Notes: generated by a model not told the origin, from the letters alone. A DNA stretch of 20,449 nucleotides from JBIQLO01 sp044464175 (GCA_044464175.1 JBIQLO010000053.1:1-20449); one strand, 5' to 3'; shown: positions 7,361-15,001, counted from the first letter of the stretch. Made by a program: numbers and translations.

Positions 7361-8298
7361 TTCAGCCGCTCCATCCACCCCTGCACCTGCATCGCCTCCT
7401 CATAACCGGTTCCCGCCGGAGGCCGCGCTCCGCGCACCACCCGGCAGAAGCAGCGCAGCTCCTCGGCCAGCATTCCCCGCGCCCCGGGCCCGATCTCCAG
7501 TTCCAGCGGCCAGCGCGCCCGATCCTCCCACAGCGCCATCGGCCGGGGATTGGGCTCGATCCGCGCGCACCACCCGGCCCCGAAGACCTCCATCCGGTCA
7601 AACCCATCCCCCGCCATCCCCGCCGGCGTCAGCATCGACGCCGCCAGGCGCGCCGTCAATCCATCGGCCCAGCGCAGCGTCGCCCCCGCCATCGCCCCAT
7701 CGGCCCATCCCTCCAGCGCCGCCGGCTCCCGCCCCCCCGTCAGCGCCTGCACCGCGACCAGGTCATGCACCATCAACAGCTCGAACAACGACTCCCCGGC
7801 AAATCGCGCCCGCAGCGCGGCCGGCCGATGGCGCACCGCATCGATCAGCCGCACCCCCCCGCGCTGTTGCGCTTCGATCCACAGCTGCTCGAACTCGCTG
7901 TTGAACAGCCCCACGTGCCCCACCATCAGCCGCCCCGGCCCCCGCGCCACCGCCGCGGCCAGGTCCCGCGCCTCGGCCAAACTTCCCGCCAGCGGCTTCT
8001 CCACCAGCACCGACGCCCCCGCCTCCAGCCCCTTTTTCGCCAGTTCCACGTGCGCCCCCGTCGCGGCCGCGATGATCCACCCCTGCGCCCCCGCCGCCGC
8101 CAGCGCCGCCTCCGCCTGCGCCCAGACCGGCACGCCCCCCGCCTCCGCCGCCACCTCCCGGGCCCGTTCCAAATCCCGATCCACCACCGCGACCAATTCC
8201 CCCTCCACCAACCCCCCGATCGTCCGCGCATGCAGCCGCCCAAACGCTCCCGCCCCGATCACCCCCAGCCGAACGGGTTCAAACGGTTTTATGGCCAT
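7345..8298 (-). CDS. Gfo/Idh/MocA family NAD(P)-dependent oxidoreductase
   Basis: 317 residues from ATG 8298 with AAGGA 9 bases upstream. The frame is open much further (to 9051) but that stretch is the opposite-frame shadow of the M20 gene and is glycine-rich. The protein starts with the Rossmann fingerprint LGVIGAGAFGRLHAR, has the acidic ribose-binding end of strand 2 (AVVDRD), and the family motif EKPL with Lys101. The C-terminal half is the usual alpha/beta substrate domain, including LLMVHDLVAVQALTG. Such enzymes oxidise or epimerise sugars, inositols or amino sugars. Its last codons lie in one heptamer palindrome and its start sits beside another. A second, divergent family member is encoded at 10642. 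Confidence 0.88.
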   Translation of the reverse strand: MAIKPFEPVRLGVIGAGAFGRLHARTIGGLVEGELVAVVDRDLERAREVAAEAGGVPVWAQAEAALAAAGAQGWIIAAATGAHVELAKKGLEAGASVLVEKPLAGSLAEARDLAAAVARGPGRLMVGHVGLFNSEFEQLWIEAQQRGGVRLIDAVRHRPAALRARFAGESLFELLMVHDLVAVQALTGGREPAALEGWADGAMAGATLRWADGLTARLAASMLTPAGMAGDGFDRMEVFGAGWCARIEPNPRPMALWEDRARWPLELEIGPGARGMLAEELRCFCRVVRGARPPAGTGYEEAMQVQGWMERLKNYEL

Positions 8299-8305
8299 GG
8301 ATCGG

Positions 8306-8368
8306 ATTCCTTGTCGCTTGTTGCTTGGTTGTGGCTCCCTCACAAATAACAAGGAACAAGCCACAATC
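8306..8368. repeat. Heptamer-based palindrome (element B)
   Basis: Left heptamers ATTCCTT, GTCGCTT, GTTGCTT (8306-8326) are mirrored by AACAAGG, AACAAGC, CACAATC (8348-8368) in reverse complement. Two alternative stems exist: TTGTGGCT (8329-8336) with AGCCACAA (8359-8366), exact; and CTTGTTGCTTG (8317-8327) with CAAGGAACAAG (8350-8360), ten of eleven. It fills the 77-base spacer between the M20 stop and the oxidoreductase start and has the same architecture as element A, though not the same sequence. Confidence 0.65.
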
Positions 8369-8375
8369 CTCTCTC

Positions 8376-9524
8376 CTACAATCCTCGCATCAGCGCCCCG
8401 TACACCGTCACGCCTTTCTCCAGCTGCTCCAGCGCGATCCACTCCTCCACCTTGTGCGCCTGGGCGATGTCCCCCGGCCCCAGCACCACTGCCGGAATCC
8501 CCGCCGCCGCCAGGTCCCCGGCATCGGTGCCGTAGGGCGCGCCGCCCGGCGCGGCCTCCAGGCCGCACCCCCGCAGCACCCGCCCCACCTGCTGGGCGAA
8601 GGCCTGGCCCCCGGCCGGGTCCAGAGGGGGGTCGATGAAGGGTTCCTCCTGGCGTACCACCAAATGCGGGTCCTCGGCCCGCAACTGCTCCAGCAGCCGC
8701 TCCACCTCCGCCAGCACTGCCGACCCATCCTCCCCCGGCACGACCCGCCGGTCCACCTCGATCCAGCAGTCGGCCGGGATCACATTGATCTGCATCCCCC
8801 CGCCAATCAGGTTGACACTCGCCACCGCCCGCCCGGTCAGAGGATGCTCGGCCGAAAGCGAGGGGATGTACCGCCCCTCCAGCGCCTGGATCACCTTCAC
8901 CATCTGGCTGATCGCCGAGCGCCCCTGGGACGGGTCGGAGGAGTGGGCCGCCACCCCCTCGGTTCGGATCCGCCAGCGCACCACCCCGTTGTGCGCCACG
9001 ATCGGCCGAAGCAGCGTCGGCTCCCCCACCACCGCCCCCACCGGCCGCCACCCCAGGATCGGCAGGTCGTTCTTCACAAACGACTCGATCCCCGTCTTGG
9101 CGATCTCCTCATCCACCGTAAAGAGCAGTCCGACATTGTTTTCTCCCCCCCCGGCATGAGCGTAATCCTTCAGCGCCCAGAGCATCGCCGCACCCGACCC
9201 CTTCGTGTCGCACGCCCCGCGCCCAAAGAGTTTTTCTTCCCGCACCTCCCCGCCGAAGGGATCGGCCATCTGCTCCACCCCAACCGTGTCCATGTGGCTC
9301 TCAAAGAGCAGCCACGGCGCACCGGCCTTCACCTCATGCATCACCAATAAATTAAACCCCCGCCCCTCCACCGCCAGCCGCCGCGTCGCCAGCCCGAACC
9401 CGCGCGCCACCTCCTCCAGAAATTCCGCCAACGGGCGCTCCGCCTCGGCCCGCCCGCTGATCGCCTTCCCCACCGAGTCGAGTTGAACCATCTGCCCCAA
9501 CAATTCAATGACGGATGAAACCAT
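8376..9524 (-). CDS. M20 family metallopeptidase/deacylase (ArgE/DapE-like)
   Basis: 382 residues. The dinuclear zinc site of the M20 family can be read: His77 and Asp79 in FESHMDTVGV, Asp106 in GRGACDTKGSGA, Glu139-Glu140 in TVDEE, Glu168 in GEPT, and His357 in AQAHKVEEW near the C-terminus. The dimerisation domain lies between (HNGVVRWRIRTEGVAAHSSDPSQGRSAI). Members remove acyl groups from amino acids (ArgE, DapE, acylases) or cleave small peptides; substrate is undetermined. I chose ATG 9524 because it begins the domain; the 48 codons upstream are low-complexity and overlap the repeat region. There is no separated ribosome-binding site, only GGGGG directly before the ATG, and a TATAAC 6 bases upstream suggests a leaderless message. 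It may be the first gene of the minus-strand run down to 5332. Confidence 0.88.
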   Translation of the reverse strand: MVSSVIELLGQMVQLDSVGKAISGRAEAERPLAEFLEEVARGFGLATRRLAVEGRGFNLLVMHEVKAGAPWLLFESHMDTVGVEQMADPFGGEVREEKLFGRGACDTKGSGAAMLWALKDYAHAGGGENNVGLLFTVDEEIAKTGIESFVKNDLPILGWRPVGAVVGEPTLLRPIVAHNGVVRWRIRTEGVAAHSSDPSQGRSAISQMVKVIQALEGRYIPSLSAEHPLTGRAVASVNLIGGGMQINVIPADCWIEVDRRVVPGEDGSAVLAEVERLLEQLRAEDPHLVVRQEEPFIDPPLDPAGGQAFAQQVGRVLRGCGLEAAPGGAPYGTDAGDLAAAGIPAVVLGPGDIAQAHKVEEWIALEQLEKGVTVYGALMRGL

Positions 9525-9530
9525 CCCCCG

Positions 9531-9536
9531 GTTATA
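9531..9536 (-). promoter_or_regulatory. Candidate -10 box of the M20 gene, possible leaderless start
   Basis: TATAAC reads on the minus strand and ends 6 bases before the ATG at 9524, which would place the transcription start on the start codon. The -35 region is GC-rich (TGGCCC with a 17-base spacer, three of six matches), so support is limited. Confidence 0.3.
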
Positions 9537-9586
9537 CCGCCGCCCCGCCCCCGGGGCCACGCCCGCCCCGCCCGCCAAGCCGTCCT

Positions 9587-9600
9587 GGGCCCCGGGGCCC
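9587..9600. repeat. 14-bp perfect GC palindrome
   Basis: GGGCCCCGGGGCCC is its own reverse complement. It lies in a GC-dense spacer between the M20 start and the tandem repeat. Such a sequence would be cut by several restriction enzymes and forms a cruciform-prone site, but in this GC-rich stretch it may be chance. Confidence 0.5.
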
Positions 9601-9633
9601 GATAACCGGCATCGCGGGCCGTGACCGGGCCCC

Positions 9634-9801
9634 TTCCGTCCGAAAATTTTTAGTTTTCGGCCGCCCATGGAGAATTCCCGGCCGAAAACTCTCAGTTTCC
9701 GGTCGGAAATTTTTTGTTTACGGCCGCAAATAGAAAATTCACGGCCGCAAACTGTCCGTTCACGGCCGAGAATCTTTAGTTCACGGCCGGGAACAAAAAA
9801 T
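9634..9801. repeat. 21-bp degenerate tandem repeat array (eight visible copies, truncated by the gap)
   Basis: Eight consecutive units of exactly 21 bases start at 9634, 9655, 9676, 9697, 9718, 9739, 9760 and 9781. Each begins with T, carries a core reading CGGCCG at unit positions 4-9 (CGTCCG and CGGTCG in copies 1 and 4), then usually a variable base and AA, a poorly conserved stretch of about eight bases, and ends in T. Copies 6, 7 and 8 share the perfect start TCACGGCCG, while copies 1-4 are more diverged. The array ends at the base before the N gap and no copy is seen right of it, so the true copy number is unknown. Two plus-strand frames are open through it, giving heptapeptide periods, but no ribosome-binding site or convincing protein is present. 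Confidence 0.9.
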
Positions 9802-9901
9802 NNNNNNNNNNNNNNNNNNNNNNNNNNNNNNNNNNNNNNNNNNNNNNNNNNNNNNNNNNNNNNNNNNNNNNNNNNNNNNNNNNNNNNNNNNNNNNNNNNN
9901 N
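9802..9901. other. Assembly gap (100 N)
   Basis: Exactly 100 undetermined bases, the usual placeholder for a gap of unknown length. It starts at a 21-bp repeat boundary, which suggests that the assembler failed in the tandem array. Only 24 bases separate the gap from the stop codon of the next gene. Confidence 0.98.
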
Positions 9902-9925
9902 GGCTTATCCCCTGCCGCGGGCGCC

Positions 9926-10522
9926 TCAGTCGGCCGGATCATGAAGCCCCCTGCCGGCCAGAATCCGCGCCCTGCATCGCTCCACGCGGGCAGCGCGGGT
10001 GCTGGATTGCTTGGCCTGGGCAAAATGGAGCAGGTAGCCCCGCCGCCGTCCCGGGGTCAGCGCGGCAAAGGCCCGCTTCAGGGCCGGGTCCCGGGCCAGG
10101 GTCGCCTCCAGCTCCGGGGGCGCCGGCAGCGTTGGCTCTTTTTGATAATCCACTTTCCGACCCGCCTTCTCCAGCGCGATCGCCTCCTGGACGTAGGCTT
10201 GGAGGATCGCCTGGCGCTGCAAAATCTCATCGGCCCCGGTGAACCGGATCACCCGCGCCCCCCGCGTGTGAGGCCCGGGGCGAACCAGGAGGCGATGCGG
10301 ATCGCTCAGCAGCGCTCCCTGGACAAAGTTGAGCACGCACCCGCTTTTGAACGCCCCCAGCAGCACGATGTTGCGCCCCGCCCAGGTGTAACAGGGAACC
10401 CGCCACTTCACTTCCTCGCTCAACTCGCTCTGGAGCAGAATCCGCCGCAGGGCCGACAGCTCCGCCTCCCATCGCTTGTTTTTGCGAATGTAACCCTCCA
10501 CCTTCGGCGTCATGGCACTCAT
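9926..10522 (-). CDS. YdeI/OmpD-associated-like protein (DUF1801 plus C-terminal OmdA-like domain)
   Basis: 198 residues from ATG 10522, with AAGGAG 9 bases upstream; a second ATG three codons in is also possible. Residues about 10-110 match the DUF1801 pattern (LRRILLQSELSEEVKWRVPCYTWAGRNIVLLGAF, then FTGADEI). The C-terminal 60 residues match the OmdA/YdeI-like domain: PAPPELEATLARDPALKRAF, ALTPGRRRGYLLHFAQAKQ and the terminal RVERCRARILAGRG. These small cytoplasmic proteins are widespread; a role in bacteriocin or peptide resistance has been attached to the family but the molecular function is not established. It is divergent from the second oxidoreductase gene and does not appear to belong to the glycan genes. 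Confidence 0.82.
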   Translation of the reverse strand: MSAMTPKVEGYIRKNKRWEAELSALRRILLQSELSEEVKWRVPCYTWAGRNIVLLGAFKSGCVLNFVQGALLSDPHRLLVRPGPHTRGARVIRFTGADEILQRQAILQAYVQEAIALEKAGRKVDYQKEPTLPAPPELEATLARDPALKRAFAALTPGRRRGYLLHFAQAKQSSTRAARVERCRARILAGRGLHDPAD

Positions 10523-10582
10523 GGCCGCTGTCTCCTTGGATTCCCCCTGACCGGGCGCCAGCCTAGCCCGGCGGCCGCGCTT

Positions 10583-10611
10583 TTGCCACCGCACGGCTCG
10601 CCCGGTACGCT
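10583..10611 (+). promoter_or_regulatory. Candidate promoter of the oxidoreductase-mtnP-GH39 run
   Basis: TTGCCA at 10583-10588 (five of six to the -35 consensus), a 17-base spacer, then TACGCT at 10606-10611 (three of six). It would start a transcript about 25 bases before the ATG at 10642, leaving room for the AAGGA ribosome-binding site near 10630. Pattern match only. Confidence 0.35.
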
Positions 10612-10641
10612 TGGATCGGCTCCAGGAAAAAGGATTCAACC

Positions 10642-11751
10642 ATGACCCACCCCCTGCGCATCGGTGTGATCGGCTGCGGCGCGATTAGCGCCCAGTACTT
10701 CAAGATGGCCCCCAACTTCCCCATTCTGGAAATGGCCGCCTGCGCGGACCTCAACCCCGCCGCCGCCCAGGCCCGGGGGGAGGAATTCGCCATCCCCCGC
10801 ATCTGCTCGGTGGAGGAATTGATCGCCGACCCATCCATCGACCTGGTGCTCAATCTGACCATCCCCAAGGCCCACGCCCCCGTCGCCCTGGCCTGCATCG
10901 AAGCGGGCAAGCACACCTACAGCGAAAAGCCGCTGGGGGTAAACCGGGCCGAGGGGGAAAAAATCCTGGCCGCCGCCCGGGCCAAGGGCGTGCGCATTGG
11001 GTGCGCTCCGGACACCTTTCTGGGTTCCGGCCTCCAGACCGCGCGCAAGCTGGTGGATGACGGGGCCATCGGCCGACCGGTGGCCTTCAGCGCCTTCATG
11101 CTCTGCCCCGGACACGAAAGCTGGCACCCCAGCCCCGAGTTCTACTATGAGCCCGGCGGCGGGCCGATGTTCGACATGGGCCCCTACTACCTCACCGCCT
11201 TGCTCAACCTCCTGGGCCCGATCCAGCGCCTCAGCGGTTCGGCCACCATCGCCATTCCCGACCGCGTCATCGGCTCCGAACCCAAGCGCGGCAAGCCGAT
11301 CCACGTCCAGACCCCCGACCACATCGCCGGCGTCGTCGAATTCGCCAACGGCGCGGCCGGAGTGATCATGACCAGCTTCGCCATCCCCGTCGGCAACTAC
11401 GATAGCAATCAGCCGATCACCCTTTACGGCACGGAGGGAACCCTCCGCGTCCCCGACCCCAACGGCTTTGACGGGCCGGTCCACCTGAAGCGCCGGGGGG
11501 ATGCCGACTGGCGGGAGATCCCCCCCGCCTTCGTCACCGGCTACGGCCGGGCCGTGGGGCTGGCGGACATGGCCCAGGCGATCCGCACCGGCCGACCCCA
11601 CCGCGCCAGCGGCGAGCAGGCGATGGCGGTCCTGGACGCCATGCAGGGGTTTCTGGATTCGGCCGCCACCGGCCAGGCCCACCGCCCGGCCCTCCCCTAC
11701 CAGCGCCCCCGCCCCATGCCCACCGACCTCCCCTTCGGCCTCCTGGACTAG
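10642..11751 (+). CDS. Gfo/Idh/MocA family oxidoreductase
   Basis: 369 residues, start supported by AAGGA 7 bases upstream. It has the Rossmann fingerprint IGVIGCGAISAQYF, acidic strand-2 end AACADLN, and the family motif SEKPLG with Lys96. The C-terminal domain contains GGGPMFDMGPYYLTALLNLLGP, the usual region carrying catalytic and metal-proximal residues in this family, and ends with a G-E-Q-A-M-A-V-L-D-A-M helix typical of the sugar oxidoreductase branch. Substrates are sugars or polyols with NAD(P). It shares only the family pattern with the oxidoreductase at 7345, so they are not a recent duplication. A 45-base spacer without a clear terminator separates it from mtnP. Confidence 0.92.
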   Translation: MTHPLRIGVIGCGAISAQYFKMAPNFPILEMAACADLNPAAAQARGEEFAIPRICSVEELIADPSIDLVLNLTIPKAHAPVALACIEAGKHTYSEKPLGVNRAEGEKILAAARAKGVRIGCAPDTFLGSGLQTARKLVDDGAIGRPVAFSAFMLCPGHESWHPSPEFYYEPGGGPMFDMGPYYLTALLNLLGPIQRLSGSATIAIPDRVIGSEPKRGKPIHVQTPDHIAGVVEFANGAAGVIMTSFAIPVGNYDSNQPITLYGTEGTLRVPDPNGFDGPVHLKRRGDADWREIPPAFVTGYGRAVGLADMAQAIRTGRPHRASGEQAMAVLDAMQGFLDSAATGQAHRPALPYQRPRPMPTDLPFGLLD

Positions 11752-11796
11752 CCGCGGCGGTTTACCTTTGGGGCCCCGGCTTTTACGCTGGTCGGG

Positions 11797-12705
11797 ATGA
11801 AAATCGGAATCATCGGCGGCTCGGGACTGGGACACACCTTCGCGGCACAGGGGGGCCGGCGGCATGAGGTCGACACCCCCTTCGGCCCCCCGTCCGACGC
11901 CCTGATCGAAAGCGACTGGGGGGGCGTGCCGCTCCTGTTCCTCTCCCGCCACGGCCCGGGTCACCGGCTCAACCCGACGCAGGTCCCCTACCGGGCCAAC
12001 CTCTTCGCCCTCAAGGCCCTGGGGTGCACGCACATCCTCGCCTCCGGCGCCGTCGGCAGCCTGCGCCAGCACTACCGCCCGCGCGACCTGGTGATCCTGG
12101 ACCAGCTCATCGACAAGACCATCCAGCGCCCCGCCACCTTCTACGACCAGGCCGCCGTCCATGTCCCCTTCGCCGAGCCCTTCTGCCCCCTGCTGCGCCA
12201 ACTGCTCCTGGATGCCGCCAAAGCCGACGACGACGCCGGGCCGAAGACCGACTTCACCATCCACCCCCACGGCTGCTATGTCGCCATGGAAGGCCCCGCC
12301 TTCTCCACCCGGGCTGAAAGCCTGATGCACCGCCTCTGGGGGGGCGACCTGGTGGGCATGACCCTCATGCCCGAGGCCAAGCTCGCCCGCGAGGCGGAGA
12401 TGGCCTACGCCGCGGTGGCCCTGGTGACCGACTACGACTGCTGGAAGCCGACCGAGGCGACGGCCGATCCGCACCACCTGCTCAAGGAGATCATCGCCAA
12501 CCTGGAGGCGGCCACGGCCAACGCCCTGAACCTGCTGCAAAAAGCGGTGGCGCTGATGCCGGCGCAAAAGGAGCGGCTCATGCACTCTCCCGCCCTCTCG
12601 GCGCTGGAACTGGGGATCTGGTCGGACAAATCGGCGATCGACCCGGCCCAGGTCGAGCGCCTGCGCCCCTTGTGGGGACGCTATTTTACGAAGGAGACGG
12701 AATGA
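11797..12705 (+). CDS. mtnP: S-methyl-5'-thioadenosine phosphorylase
   Basis: 302 residues, close to the usual 270-300 of the family. It cleaves 5'-methylthioadenosine with phosphate to adenine and 5-methylthioribose-1-phosphate, in the methionine salvage pathway. Visible motifs: GGSGL (7-11), the phosphate-binding SRHGPGH (50-56), SGAVGSL (83-89), MEGPAFSTRAES (164-175) and TDYDCW (211-216). The two aspartates of TDYDCW (212 and 214) bind adenine and separate this family from purine nucleoside phosphorylases that have Asn there. No signal peptide. The ribosome-binding site is weak (GGTCGGG directly upstream). Its TGA overlaps the GH39 start as ATGA, an unexpected partner. No other methionine-salvage gene (mtnA, mtnB) is in the window. 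Confidence 0.93.
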   Translation: MKIGIIGGSGLGHTFAAQGGRRHEVDTPFGPPSDALIESDWGGVPLLFLSRHGPGHRLNPTQVPYRANLFALKALGCTHILASGAVGSLRQHYRPRDLVILDQLIDKTIQRPATFYDQAAVHVPFAEPFCPLLRQLLLDAAKADDDAGPKTDFTIHPHGCYVAMEGPAFSTRAESLMHRLWGGDLVGMTLMPEAKLAREAEMAYAAVALVTDYDCWKPTEATADPHHLLKEIIANLEAATANALNLLQKAVALMPAQKERLMHSPALSALELGIWSDKSAIDPAQVERLRPLWGRYFTKETE

Positions 12706-14051
12706 TTCATGTATGGCCGCAAGAATCCCGTGGTCCGGTCAAGGCGCTGCACGGCGTCAATCTCGGGCCGATCGATATGTTCTGGAGTCTGGATTTCACG
12801 CAAGCCTTCAGGCAGCTGGCGATTCCGTCCGTGCGGACGCATGATGCCAATCTCACCGTCCTGGACACCGCGGACCTGCACACGATCTTTCCCGATCCCG
12901 ACGCCGATCCGGATGATCCGGCGGCCTACCGCTTCACCCAGACCGACGACTATCTCAAGGCCATCCTCGACAGCGGTTCGAGCGTCTATTTCCGGCTGGG
13001 CCAGAGCATCGAGCACCAGCCGCACAAGGCGTACATCCGTCCCGAGCGCTGGCGCGATCCGCATCGCCTGGCGCGCGTCTGCGTCAACATCGCCCGGCAT
13101 TACAATCACGGATGGGCCGACGGCCACGAATGGGGCATCCGATATTGGGAATTCTGGAACGAACCGGACATCGCCCCCTGCTGGGGCGGCGATCCGGAGC
13201 AGTTTCTCAACCTCTACCGCGCGGTGGCGCCGGCCATGAAGGGGCACGATCCGTCAATCAAAATCGGGCTGGCCGGCTTCGCCTCACCGCATTTCGCCTT
13301 TCACGAGGATGAACTGGAGGGCCGGCCGGTCCATAAATACCGGGAGGTGTTGTTGAGGGCGATCGCTGAAAAGCTGCCGATCGATTTCATCTCATGGCAC
13401 CGCTACTGCGTCAGTTGGGACAACCTTGAGCAGAGCGCCCTCCGCGTCCGGCGGTTTCTTGATAAACATGGATTGAAACAGGCCGAAAGTCATCTAACCG
13501 AATGGGCTTGGACGCCCGTGCTGCCCGACGGCACCCCCTTTTTCGCCGCCCGCCGCGACAAGAAATATGACAAGATGGCCGAGTTGCTGGAGTTGACGAG
13601 CGGCGCGGCCGGGGCGGCGTTCATCTTCGGCGCGCTGGCGCGTCTGCAGGCGCTGCCGGTCGATCTGGCGCATTACTACACTGGCATCGCCTCGCTGCGC
13701 TTCGGGCTCTTCCAGGCGCTCAGCGGCATGCCCAGAAACAGCCTTGCCGGCTTCGAAGTCTTCGCCTCCTTCCTGAGCGCCCAGCGCATCCAGGCGCAAT
13801 CCGATCTGCCGGAGGAGCTGGCAACCCTGGCGGTTCGTGATGGCGGCAAAATCCGGCTCGGCATCGCCCACCTGAACCCGCGGATGAACGAGGCGGTGGT
13901 GCGGGTGGAGCCGGGCGCTTCCTTGGAGCCGGCCGTTCGCCAGTACACCGACGCCGGCTGGCGGGCAATCGACGTGCAGAACAATCCCGACGGCCTTCTC
14001 CACATCCCGCTGGTCGGAGCGGGGATCACGATGGTGGAGTGGGCCGGGTGA
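12702..14051 (+). CDS. GH39-like glycoside hydrolase (beta-xylosidase/iduronidase clan A)
   Basis: 449 residues from ATG 12702, which overlaps the mtnP stop as ATGA and has GGAG 5 bases upstream. The clan-A barrel is recognisable: N-terminal HGVNLGPIDMFWSLD, VRTHDANL, then the acid/base Glu154 in YWEFWNEPD and the nucleophile Glu267 in LTEWAW. The separation of about 113 residues matches GH39 xylosidases (Glu160 and Glu278 in the thermophile XynB, from memory). GH39 enzymes remove terminal xylose, or iduronate from glycosaminoglycans; the neighbouring sulfatase and heparinase-like gene make a uronic-acid substrate worth considering. No signal peptide, so a cytoplasmic enzyme on imported oligosaccharides is likely. 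The stop abuts the opposite stop of the next gene with no spacer. Base composition differs from mtnP. Confidence 0.82.
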   Translation: MIHVWPQESRGPVKALHGVNLGPIDMFWSLDFTQAFRQLAIPSVRTHDANLTVLDTADLHTIFPDPDADPDDPAAYRFTQTDDYLKAILDSGSSVYFRLGQSIEHQPHKAYIRPERWRDPHRLARVCVNIARHYNHGWADGHEWGIRYWEFWNEPDIAPCWGGDPEQFLNLYRAVAPAMKGHDPSIKIGLAGFASPHFAFHEDELEGRPVHKYREVLLRAIAEKLPIDFISWHRYCVSWDNLEQSALRVRRFLDKHGLKQAESHLTEWAWTPVLPDGTPFFAARRDKKYDKMAELLELTSGAAGAAFIFGALARLQALPVDLAHYYTGIASLRFGLFQALSGMPRNSLAGFEVFASFLSAQRIQAQSDLPEELATLAVRDGGKIRLGIAHLNPRMNEAVVRVEPGASLEPAVRQYTDAGWRAIDVQNNPDGLLHIPLVGAGITMVEWAG

Positions 14052-14936
14052 CTACGCCTTGATCAGTCTCTTGGCGTTCTCCTCATAAATCAGCGCCTGC
14101 TGGGCCGGCGTCAGGTCCAGCGTCTGAAGAAAGGCGTGAAGCTCCCCCCCGTAGTAGTCCCGGCCGAAGCTCAGGCGCTCGGCATACCGGTCGATGAACT
14201 TTTTCGCGTGCGCGGGGTCGCGCTTCAGCGCGTTGAGGCCGGAGCCGGCCGACAGGTCGCACATGAGGTTCGGGTAGGCGTCCAGCAGTTCCTGGATGCG
14301 CCCCCCCGGGGTCACCGGGCCGCCGGCATAGCTCTGGGGGTTGGTCAGTGCATCCCCGCTGATGTAGCGCCAGAAGCCCGGGGCATGGCCCAGGAAGATG
14401 GTCTGTGGGCAGGCCTGCAAGGCGCGTTCGAGGTTGTCGATCGTGCCGCCGTACCAGTTGGGCTGATAGGTCATTTCGCCCGTCTCCTTGTCCGGCAGGA
14501 ACGGGGCGTCCAGGTGGAGCACCACGGGGCACCCCAGCGCCCCCGCCTTGCGGAAGAGATTGATGCAGCGCGGGTCGTCGAACGGGATGCGGAACTTCCA
14601 TTCCCCGCAGACCCGCACCCCGTGAATGTTGTAGGCCGACTCAAACAGGCCCGGCGCGTTGGCGTGCAGGGGATAGGGGCAGTAGCCCAGGATGAACCGA
14701 TCCGGATAGCGCTGCTTGGTCAGGACCAGGTCGCTCAGCGGCACGCCCGCGTGCGTGCCGTCAGCGCGGAAATGGATGGGGTTCAGGACGGCGTGATAGC
14801 TGGGATTGTCCTCCGCCGGCGGGATTTCCCAGCTGAGCAGCCACGCCAGGTCAATCCCCTGCTCATCCATGTCGGCCACCAAGCCGACGTCGTTGCGGCG
14901 ATGCCAGAAAACGTGTTGATGGGAGTCGATGCGCAT
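14052..14936 (-). CDS. Amidohydrolase-family metal-dependent hydrolase
   Basis: 294 residues from ATG 14936, with GGAG 9 bases upstream; the first residues MRIDSHQHVF are the metal-binding first strand (His6, His8). Other family ligands: FLGHAPGFW (His184) and LSFGRDYYGG (Asp260), then a terminal IYEENAKRLI ending typical of amidohydrolase-2 proteins. It lies 65 bases after the sulfatase stop in the same direction, so the two are probably cotranscribed. It is longer than, and clearly distinct from, the amidohydrolase at 5332. Possible roles are hydrolysis of a sugar lactone or decarboxylation of an aromatic acid; context favours the first, but this is inference. Confidence 0.82.
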   Translation of the reverse strand: MRIDSHQHVFWHRRNDVGLVADMDEQGIDLAWLLSWEIPPAEDNPSYHAVLNPIHFRADGTHAGVPLSDLVLTKQRYPDRFILGYCPYPLHANAPGLFESAYNIHGVRVCGEWKFRIPFDDPRCINLFRKAGALGCPVVLHLDAPFLPDKETGEMTYQPNWYGGTIDNLERALQACPQTIFLGHAPGFWRYISGDALTNPQSYAGGPVTPGGRIQELLDAYPNLMCDLSAGSGLNALKRDPAHAKKFIDRYAERLSFGRDYYGGELHAFLQTLDLTPAQQALIYEENAKRLIKA

Positions 14937-15001
14937 TGTTTGTGTCTCCGGGTTTAAAATGGTTGTCCTGTCCGGCCAGTGTAGGGGCGCGCCCCGGGAG
15001 T

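Noticed and set aside
8299..9051. N-terminal extension of the 7345 oxidoreductase frame by about 250 residues
   Set aside because: Low-complexity glycine-rich sequence antisense-frame to the M20 gene; the Rossmann domain begins right at ATG 8298 with a ribosome-binding site.
9525..9668. N-terminal extension of the M20 protein into the repeat region
   Set aside because: GC-rich, without domain similarity, and would make the enzyme start inside the 21-bp array.
9634..9801. CRISPR array
   Set aside because: Period 21 with a 6-9 base core; CRISPR repeats are 24 bases or longer with spacers of about 30. No cas gene is in the window.
9667..10242. Plus-strand open frame through the repeats and the N gap
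   Set aside because: Depends on unknown bases in the gap and continues opposite the YdeI-like gene; heptapeptide periodicity follows from the 21-bp repeat in any open frame.
10636..12585. Open frame of 649 codons on the minus strand opposite the oxidoreductase and mtnP genes
   Set aside because: Glycine/valine/aspartate-rich complement of real coding sequence; no motif and no supported start.
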